From assembly GCA_031263435.1 (NCBI GenBank), contig JAISFT010000110.1, positions 1 to 5,962 of the forward strand: 5,962 nucleotides of DNA. Direction: 5' to 3'. Shown in pieces: positions 1-4,092 of this stretch. Both the position numbers and the translations under genes were made by a program. Origin of the DNA: Treponema sp. Its GTDB lineage: Bacteria > Spirochaetota > Spirochaetia > Treponematales > Breznakiellaceae. Below the pieces are notes generated by a model, which searched no databases, was not told the DNA's origin, and saw nothing but the letters and a program-made list of their open reading frames with translations. Position 1 is the first letter of the stretch, and every line of letters starts with the position of its first letter.

Positions 1-150
1 GCCCCGGACGAGCGGCGGCGCTTCTTTGACGAGGAGCGGCTCGATCAGATTTCCCGGACCCTCAAGTCTTTCGGCTTTTTATTCGTCGCTATGGAGCTGG
101 AAGGCTACGCCATGGGTAACCTGAACCGGCTCCTCAAGGACAAACCGTGA
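1..150 (+). CDS. larE: LarE, ATP-dependent sacrificial sulfur transferase (3' end only)
   Basis: Frame 1 is open from the left window edge to the TGA at 148-150 and encodes the last 49 residues of a protein. The pattern LKSFGFLFVAMELEGYAMGN followed by LNRLL matches the usual LarE carboxy terminus, where a phrase like 'LGFTYVTLDLEGFRSGSMN' precedes the end. LarE is a cytoplasmic PP-loop protein that adenylates the pyridinium dicarboxylate intermediate and donates sulfur to it, giving the bis-thiocarboxylate that later holds nickel in the nickel-pincer nucleotide. The ATP-binding part lies outside the window, so catalytic residues cannot be checked. The stop codon overlaps the start of larB, which indicates translational coupling. 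The assignment rests on this short tail plus the adjacent larB; the tail alone would be weak evidence. Confidence 0.8.
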   Translation, partial: APDERRRFFDEERLDQISRTLKSFGFLFVAMELEGYAMGNLNRLLKDKP

Positions 151-863
151 TGATGACGGAGGGCGCGCCCGATTTCGCGTGTATCGACGCCGGCCGCGCC
201 GGGCGGACCGGGTATCCCGAGGTGGTGTACTGCCTTGGGAAGACCGTGGACCAGGCCGAGGCCATCATGATCCGCATGAGGGAGCAGGCCCTGCCCGTGC
301 TGGGGACCCGGGCCGATCCCGCCCTGGCCGAGCGCGTGTGCCGGCGCTTCCCCGAAGCGGTCTACGACGAAACGGCGCGGACTCTGACGATAGGGAGCGT
401 CCTCCCCCCGGAAAAGCGGACGGGCCTGGTCGCGGTGGTATCCGCGGGAACGTCGGATCTCCCGGTCGCCAAAGAGGCGGCGAATACGGCGGAGTTTCTG
501 GGGAGCAGCGCCGCGCTCATAAGCGACGTGGGCGTGGCCGGGATACACCGGCTCTTTTCCCGCCTGGCCGACATCAGAAAGGCCGCCTGCGTGGTCGCGG
601 TCGCGGGCATGGAAGGCGCCCTGGCCTCGGTCATCGCCGGGCTTGTCGCCGTCCCGGTGATCGCCGTGCCCACGAGCGTGGGTTACGGCGCGTCCTTCGG
701 CGGCCTCTCCGCCCTTCTGGGCATGCTCAATTCCTGTTCCCCCGGAATATCCGTGGTGAATATAGACAATGGTTTCGGCGCCGGTTATCAGGCGAACCTG
801 ATCAACCGCCCGCGGGCTGAATCTGCTTGTACCGGGACATCGCGTAGCTTCGACGGAACATAG
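147..863 (+). CDS. larB: LarB, nickel pincer cofactor biosynthesis carboxylase/hydrolase
   Basis: LarB belongs to the AIR-carboxylase (PurE-like) fold family. In the known pathway it carboxylates the pyridine ring of nicotinic acid adenine dinucleotide and cleaves the phosphoanhydride, giving pyridinium-3,5-dicarboxylate mononucleotide. Diagnostic stretches are RTGYPEVVYCLGKT near residue 20, VSAGTSDLPVAKEA near 98, the glycine-rich VGYGASFGGLSALL, MLNSCSPG and VNIDNGFGAGY. Cys197 (GTG numbering, codon 735-737) sits where the catalytic cysteine is expected. Start choice is open: GTG 147, ATG 150 (TGATG overlap with larE) or ATG 153; an AAGGA at 136-140 fits the first two. The protein is about 25 residues shorter at the N terminus than typical LarB, and a TAA at 117-119 in this frame prevents extension. 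After the usual LINR ending it carries about 17 extra residues, the last of them encoded by a palindromic repeat that also supplies the TAG stop. Confidence 0.93.
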   Translation: MMMTEGAPDFACIDAGRAGRTGYPEVVYCLGKTVDQAEAIMIRMREQALPVLGTRADPALAERVCRRFPEAVYDETARTLTIGSVLPPEKRTGLVAVVSAGTSDLPVAKEAANTAEFLGSSAALISDVGVAGIHRLFSRLADIRKAACVVAVAGMEGALASVIAGLVAVPVIAVPTSVGYGASFGGLSALLGMLNSCSPGISVVNIDNGFGAGYQANLINRPRAESACTGTSRSFDGT

Positions 864-885
864 TTCCGTCGGAATGTAATTCCGA
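851..885. repeat. Tandem palindrome pair across the larB stop and before nikMN
   Basis: Two 15-bp palindromes lie one base apart: CGGAAC-ATA-GTTCCG at 854-868 and CGGAAT-GTA-ATTCCG at 870-884. The first extends outward to a 9-bp arm (851-859 with 863-871) and the second to a 7-bp arm (869-875 with 879-885), so the extended forms share three bases. They behave as two copies of a 16-bp unit matching at 12 of 16 positions. The larB TAG stop (861-863) lies in the first loop and arm. A looser third unit may precede them (CGGGACAT, then TAGCTTCG, around 834-852). Either a regulator binding two adjacent sites or a dispersed short repeat would explain this. No T-tract follows, so a terminator is unlikely. 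I do not recognise it as the NikR operator (GTATGA, 16-bp spacer, TCATAC). Confidence 0.75.
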
Positions 886-905
886 TTAATCTGTGGAGGT
901 ATATT

Positions 906-1946
906 ATGCACATGGCTGACGCCCTGATTTCTCCCCTCGTCGGAGGGGCTGCCTGGGCCGCGAGCGCCGTTTCGGTGTCTTACGCGGCGTCGAAGATTAA
1001 AAACGAGTTAAGTGAAAAGAAAGTTCCCCTCATGGCGGTGGCCGCGGCCTTTGTGTTCGCGGCCCAGATGATCAACTTTACCATCCCCGGCACCGGTTCA
1101 AGCGGGCACATCGGGGGCGGCATTCTGCTTGCGGGCCTCCTGGGACCCCTGCCCGCCCTGCTCGCGATAGCCGCGGTGCTGGTGATACAGTGCCTGTTCT
1201 TCGCCGACGGCGGCCTTTTGGCCCTGGGGTGCAATATCTTCAACATGGGGGTCATTCCCTGTCTCGCGGTCTATCCCCTTATTTTCAGGCCCCTTTTGCG
1301 GAACGGCGTTTCCGCCAAAACGATAACGGCCGCGTCGTTGCTGTCCGTGGTCGCGGGCCTCCAACTCGGCGCTTTTGGGGTGGTGGTGGAAACCCGGCTT
1401 TCCGGCGTGACGGCTCTGCCGTTTTCCGTTTTCGTCCTCCTCATGCAGCCCATACACCTTGCCATCGGCCTTGTGGAGGGGATCATTACCGCAGCGGTCC
1501 TGAACTTTGTTTACGCCCTCAGGCCCGAGATTCAGGAAAGCAGCCTGAAAGGGGGAAGCATCGCCGCCGGAATCTCCCTCAGGAAGGTGCTGCTGTGCCT
1601 CGCCGCGATCACCCTTGTTACGGGCGGGTTCTTCTCCCTGTTCGCCTCCGCATACCCCGACGGCCTTGAGTGGGCGATGGAAAAAACCCTGATCGCCGCC
1701 GGCGCTTCCGGCGGGCCCGAAGGGCTGGCGGAAGCGGAGGGGCCGCTGTTCCGCCGGGCCGAGGCCATACAGGAAGCGGCCGCGTTCATGCCCGATTACG
1801 GTTTTCCCGCCCCTGAAGGGAAAGAAGGGGCGGCCGCCGGAACCACGGTGGCCGGCCTCGTCGGGTCGGTTCTCACCTGCGTTCTCGCCGGGGGAGCGGG
1901 CTGGCTTATCTTCCGGATCAAGAAGAACCGGCTCAAGTCCGCGTAA
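906..1946 (+). CDS. nikMN: NikMN/LarMN, fused ECF nickel transporter substrate-binding membrane protein
   Basis: This is the metal-specific S-component of a group I energy-coupling factor importer, fused to its NikN-like partner. It begins MHMADALISP, the family hallmark: in the known NikM structure the N-terminal amine and His2 help bind Ni(II), with a further His near position 67. Here His2 and His68 (in GTGSSGHIGGG) fit that pattern. Further conserved stretches are FFADGGLLALGCNIFNMG (99-115) and MQPIHLAIGLVEG (180-192). After about residue 225 a second module begins, with a membrane helix, the PDGLE motif at 251-255, an external loop, and a last helix near 318-339 ending in basic residues, as in NikN/PDGLE proteins. 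GGAGG at 895-899 is well placed for ATG 906. Nickel is preferred over cobalt because of the lar genes next to it, although the same fold also serves cobalt (CbiM). In Lactobacillus plantarum a similar fused larMN belongs to the lar locus. Confidence 0.9.
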   Translation: MHMADALISPLVGGAAWAASAVSVSYAASKIKNELSEKKVPLMAVAAAFVFAAQMINFTIPGTGSSGHIGGGILLAGLLGPLPALLAIAAVLVIQCLFFADGGLLALGCNIFNMGVIPCLAVYPLIFRPLLRNGVSAKTITAASLLSVVAGLQLGAFGVVVETRLSGVTALPFSVFVLLMQPIHLAIGLVEGIITAAVLNFVYALRPEIQESSLKGGSIAAGISLRKVLLCLAAITLVTGGFFSLFASAYPDGLEWAMEKTLIAAGASGGPEGLAEAEGPLFRRAEAIQEAAAFMPDYGFPAPEGKEGAAAGTTVAGLVGSVLTCVLAGGAGWLIFRIKKNRLKSA

Positions 1947-1950
1947 GGAA

Positions 1951-1956
1951 GGGAGG
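1951..1956 (+). promoter_or_regulatory. Ribosome binding site deciding the nikQ start
   Basis: GGGAGG ends five bases before GTG 1962 and fourteen bases before the next in-frame ATG at 1971. The spacing favours the GTG codon as the start of nikQ. Confidence 0.6.
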
Positions 1957-1961
1957 CGGCC

Positions 1962-2780
1962 GTGCCGGGTATGTATGCCAAAATAGAGGAGATTTACACC
2001 CTGGAGGGGCTTTCCGCGGGGGACAGCGTTGTTCACCGCCTGCACCCCGCCGTGAAGATCCTCTGCGCCGCGGTATTCGTGATCACCGTGGCCTCTTTTG
2101 ACCGCTATGCCCTGCGGCCCCTCCTGCCCTTCCTGTTCTACCCCAGCGTCCTCATCGCGCTGGGGGATCTCCCCCCGGCGCTGCTCCTCCGCCGCGCGTC
2201 CCTTGCCCTGCCGTTCTGCCTTTTTACGGGGATTTCCAACTGCCTCATCGAGCGGGACGCCGCCTTTTATGCGGGCCCCCTACCCGTGAGCTTCGGCTTT
2301 GTCTCCCTCTGCGCCCTGCTGCTGCGCGCCCTTCTCTGCGCCTCGGCGGTGCTTGTCCTGATAGCGACCACCCCCTGGCCGGAACTGACCGCCCAATGCC
2401 GGCGGTTTCACGTCCCCGGCATTTTTATGTCCGTCCTGGAGTTGTGCTACCGGTATATCGCCGTCCTCTTTGCCGAGGCCCATTCCATGTACACCGCCTA
2501 CCGCCTCCGCAACTGCCGGGCAAAGGGAATCGCCCTGGCCCACGCGGGGAGCTTTGTGGGGAGCCTCTTTCTCCGCAGCGCCGACCGGGCGGAACGGATC
2601 TACGCGGCCATGAAGTGCCGGGGCTATGACTGGGAGCGGCCCGGCGCCGGGAATGCCCGGCCCCTCAAGCCGGCGGACATCCTGTTTCCCGCCCTTGCCG
2701 TGCCGCTCTGCGTTTTGTGCCGGTTTCTGGACATTCCCGCCCTGCTGGGCCGTTTTATAGGCAGGGTACTGCCATTCTAA
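1962..2780 (+). CDS. nikQ: NikQ/CbiQ, EcfT transmembrane protein of the nickel ECF transporter
   Basis: A 272-residue protein with the layout of EcfT: hydrophobic helices between about residues 31-70, 80-95 and 110-136, then a long amphipathic region, then a final helix near 238-254. The coupling region contains ELCYRYIAVLFAEAH (160-174), LRNCRAKG (182-189) and RSADRAERIYAAMKCRG (205-221). These correspond to the two basic motifs that transmit ATP hydrolysis to the S-component; the second (KCRG) is a clear variant of the usual Ala-Arg-Gly, while the first is looser. It links the membrane-embedded NikMN to the cytoplasmic ATPase. The start is GTG 1962, supported by the GGGAGG at 1951-1956, fifteen bases after the nikMN stop. 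EcfT proteins resemble one another whatever the metal, so nickel is inferred from the operon. CbiQ is the usual automatic name. Confidence 0.88.
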   Translation: MPGMYAKIEEIYTLEGLSAGDSVVHRLHPAVKILCAAVFVITVASFDRYALRPLLPFLFYPSVLIALGDLPPALLLRRASLALPFCLFTGISNCLIERDAAFYAGPLPVSFGFVSLCALLLRALLCASAVLVLIATTPWPELTAQCRRFHVPGIFMSVLELCYRYIAVLFAEAHSMYTAYRLRNCRAKGIALAHAGSFVGSLFLRSADRAERIYAAMKCRGYDWERPGAGNARPLKPADILFPALAVPLCVLCRFLDIPALLGRFIGRVLPF

Positions 2781-3517
2781 AACTGCGGGAGGTGTCGGCT
2801 TCTTACGGCGGCGGTACGGAAGCGGTCAGGGACGTTAGCTTTGTTGTCGAAGCCGGGGAGGCCGTCGCCGTTCTGGGGGCCAACGGCGCGGGCAAGACGA
2901 GCCTCTTCCTGGCCATGGTGGGGGTTGTTCCCCTCGTAAAAGGCGTTATTGTTGTTGACGAAGCGGAATTGCGGCCGGAGAAAGAAACCCCAGGCGGCAG
3001 GCGGACTGCTGCGGCGGCCCGTGAGGAATTCCGCCGCAGAATCGGCCTCGTGTTCCAGAACCCCGACGATCAGCTTTTCATGCCCCGCATCGGCGACGAC
3101 CTCGCCTTCGGCCCCCGCAACATGGGACTTGCCGAAACGGAAGTCGAGCGCCGCCTCGCCGCCGCCCTCACGGTTTTGGGCATAACCCACCTCCGCTCCC
3201 GTTCCCCCCAGCGGCTTTCCGGGGGAGAGAAACGCCTTGCCGCCATCGCCTCGGTCCTGACCATGGAACCCTCCGTGATGCTTCTGGACGAGCCCACCGC
3301 GTTCCTGGACCCCCGTTCCCGCCGGGCGCTCAAGACGGCCCTGCGGGGGCTCCCCCACACCAAGCTCATCGCCACCCACGATCTCCCCTTTGCCGCGGAA
3401 CTCTGCCCCCGGGCCCTCGTCCTCAAAGACGGCCTGCTCCGCGCCCAGGGCCCAACGCCGGACCTGCTGGGCGATACGGCGTTAATGGAGGAGTGCGGGC
3501 TTGAGGCGATTTGGTAA
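2717..3517 (+). CDS. nikO: NikO/CbiO, ATP-binding protein of the nickel ECF transporter
   Basis: All motifs of an ABC ATPase are present (numbering from GTG 2717): Walker A GANGAGKT 54-61, Q-loop Q114 in VFQNPDDQLF (the ECF-ATPase form), signature LSGGEKR 167-173, Walker B VMLLDE 187-192 followed by the D-loop FLD, and switch His221 in IATHD. It hydrolyses ATP on the inner membrane face to power nickel uptake through NikQ and NikMN. The start is uncertain. GTG 2717 gives 266 residues but overlaps nikQ by 64 bases, has no clear ribosome site, and adds about 19 residues (MPVSGHSRPAG...) unlike the family. Homology suggests the protein really begins near ILKLREVSASY. The codon there is ATT (2774), with AGGG at 2763-2766 seven bases upstream and the nikQ stop just after it; CTG 2783 and GTG 2792 are alternatives, the latter cutting into the first beta strand. 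It is the last gene of the + strand operon. Confidence 0.9.
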   Translation: MPVSGHSRPAGPFYRQGTAILKLREVSASYGGGTEAVRDVSFVVEAGEAVAVLGANGAGKTSLFLAMVGVVPLVKGVIVVDEAELRPEKETPGGRRTAAAAREEFRRRIGLVFQNPDDQLFMPRIGDDLAFGPRNMGLAETEVERRLAAALTVLGITHLRSRSPQRLSGGEKRLAAIASVLTMEPSVMLLDEPTAFLDPRSRRALKTALRGLPHTKLIATHDLPFAAELCPRALVLKDGLLRAQGPTPDLLGDTALMEECGLEAIW

Positions 3518-3526
3518 TTTAGAAGA

Positions 3527-3544
3527 AGGGGGAAGTCTCCCCCT
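3527..3544. repeat. Hairpin 10 bases after the nikO stop
   Basis: AGGGGGA (3527-3533) pairs with TCCCCCT (3538-3544) around a four-base AGTC loop. It lies directly behind nikO, so it may help end or protect the operon transcript. No T-run follows, so it is not a canonical intrinsic terminator. Its C-run and G-run could also pair with those of the hairpins further downstream. Confidence 0.6.
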
Positions 3545-3546
3545 AC

Positions 3547-3583
3547 GGCCGGGCCAAGGGACCTTCGGTCCCAGGTCCCGGCC
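3547..3583. repeat. Long interrupted GC-rich hairpin
   Basis: The outer arms GGCCGGG (3547-3553) and CCCGGCC (3577-3583) enclose a short CC/GG pairing (3554-3555 with 3574-3575) and an inner stem GGGACC (3558-3563) with GGTCCC (3567-3572) around a TTC loop. That makes about 15 base pairs, with only small internal mismatches. There is no T-tract on either strand. A role as a barrier between the convergent transcription units, or as a mobile or repeated palindromic element, is inference. Confidence 0.65.
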
Positions 3584-3595
3584 TACCCCCTCGCA

Positions 3596-3616
3596 TAAGG
3601 GGGCTCCGCCCCCTTA
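3596..3616. repeat. GGGGGC/GCCCCC hairpin in the convergent intergenic region
   Basis: TAAGGGGGC (3596-3604) and GCCCCCTTA (3608-3616) form a perfect 9-bp stem with a TCC loop, followed by four more A residues and then CCCCC. A terminator for + strand transcripts would need T residues after the stem, and the base run here is A. On the - strand the T-run precedes the stem. A standard intrinsic terminator is therefore not supported in either direction, although the stem itself is very stable. Confidence 0.65.
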
Positions 3617-3632
3617 AAAACCCCCGGAATGG

Positions 3633-3751
3633 TTCAAAAGGTGACTGTCACCCTTGGGTACCCTATAGGCGGGGTATGGGGTCAGACCTCACCCCCCACC
3701 TATAGGGTACCTGTGCGTTCTTCCAAAGGTGACTGGCACTCTTGCGTTACC
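3633..3751. repeat. REP/MITE-like block: inverted repeat between imperfect direct repeats
   Basis: A perfect 13-bp inverted repeat, GGTACCCTATAGG (3657-3669) and CCTATAGGGTACC (3699-3711), encloses 29 bases. Inside are the palindrome GGTC-A-GACC (3680-3688) and a GGGGT (3678-3682) and ACCCC (3691-3695) pair. Flanking this is an imperfect direct repeat of about 30 bp: TTCAAAAGGTGACTGTCACC and onward from 3633, and TTCCAAAGGTGACTGGCACT and onward from 3721. The first copy contains a perfect palindrome, GGTGAC-T-GTCACC (3640-3652), which is degenerate in the second copy. Short GGTGACTGTCACC and GGGGTCAGAC sequences of this style remind me of the palindromes around REP-associated tyrosine transposases. 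No transposase gene is present here, so this would be a non-autonomous or leftover element. Confidence 0.6.
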
Positions 3752-4017
3752 TATTTCTTATTCTCATTCAAATTTGAGTATTCATGCATTGCTGGATTAT
3801 TTGTATATAAATTAATTAATCTTTTCCACATATCCAATGCAGCTTGATCTGAATACCCCCGTACATATTCCCTCAATTGTTGCTCAAGTTTATCCAGCCT
3901 TTCGTCTGAACTTTTATTTATATCTTTACTTATTTTGGGTAAAGCTCGAAACACACCGATACCGGTTATCAAAACTGTGCAAATTGAACAAATTGCCTGA
4001 ATCCAATTAGTTACCAT
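3751..4017 (-). CDS. Small one-helix membrane protein, unknown function
   Basis: I do not recognise this family. The 88-residue product starts MVTNWIQAICSICTVLITG and has one likely transmembrane helix at about residues 5-24. A charged, probably helical segment follows (about 28-54, with SSDERLDKLEQQLREYV suggesting a short coiled coil), and then a polar tail ending NLNENKK. It would be a small membrane-anchored protein with most of its chain on one side. The ATG at 4017 is preceded by a good GAAGGA (4024-4029 on this strand, six bases away), which is the best evidence for a real gene. It is strikingly AT-rich compared with the lar operon, suggesting a different origin. It lies 75 bases after the TPR lipoprotein gene on the same strand, and its stop touches the repeat block at 3633-3751. 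Confidence 0.6.
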   Translation of the reverse strand: MVTNWIQAICSICTVLITGIGVFRALPKISKDINKSSDERLDKLEQQLREYVRGYSDQAALDMWKRLINLYTNNPAMHEYSNLNENKK

Positions 4018-4092
4018 TATAAATCCTTCTTTCTGCCCTGGAGTTGCGGACCGTCAAAAAACGTACCGCCCTCATACGAAAGCGGTTTACTG
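4018..4092 (-). terminator. Gap between lipoprotein and small membrane gene, with a weak possible terminator
   Basis: Read on the - strand, ACCGC (4086-4082) can pair with GCGGT (4069-4065) across a 12-base loop, and the sequence then continues into six T residues (4061-4056). This could be a weak or leaky terminator after the lipoprotein gene, or a chance pairing; five base pairs with a large loop is a marginal structure. The same gap holds the ribosome binding site of the small downstream gene (GAAGGA at 4024-4029). Confidence 0.3.

Noticed and set aside
851..885. Intrinsic terminator after larB
   Set aside because: The stems are strong but are followed by ATTAATCTG and the nikMN ribosome site, not a T-run, and the next gene is functionally linked.
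105..911. Long open frame on the - strand opposite larB (268 codons)
   Set aside because: It mirrors larB in GC-rich DNA, has a low-complexity Arg/Gly/His-rich product with no recognisable domain, and larB is certain.
1098..2045. 315-codon - strand frame opposite nikMN
   Set aside because: It is antisense to a clear transporter gene, with a Gly/Arg/His/Gln-rich composition typical of a GC-driven shadow frame.
2777..3379. 200-codon - strand frame opposite nikO
   Set aside because: It lies opposite all the ABC ATPase motifs and has no domain pattern of its own.
3596..3625. Rho-independent terminator at the GGGGGC hairpin
   Set aside because: The run next to the stem is A on the + strand; read on the - strand the T-run comes before the stem, not after it.
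3629..3847. 72-codon + strand frame in the intergenic region
   Set aside because: It runs through the palindromic repeat block and into the antisense of the small membrane gene; no ribosome site was seen and the product looks random.
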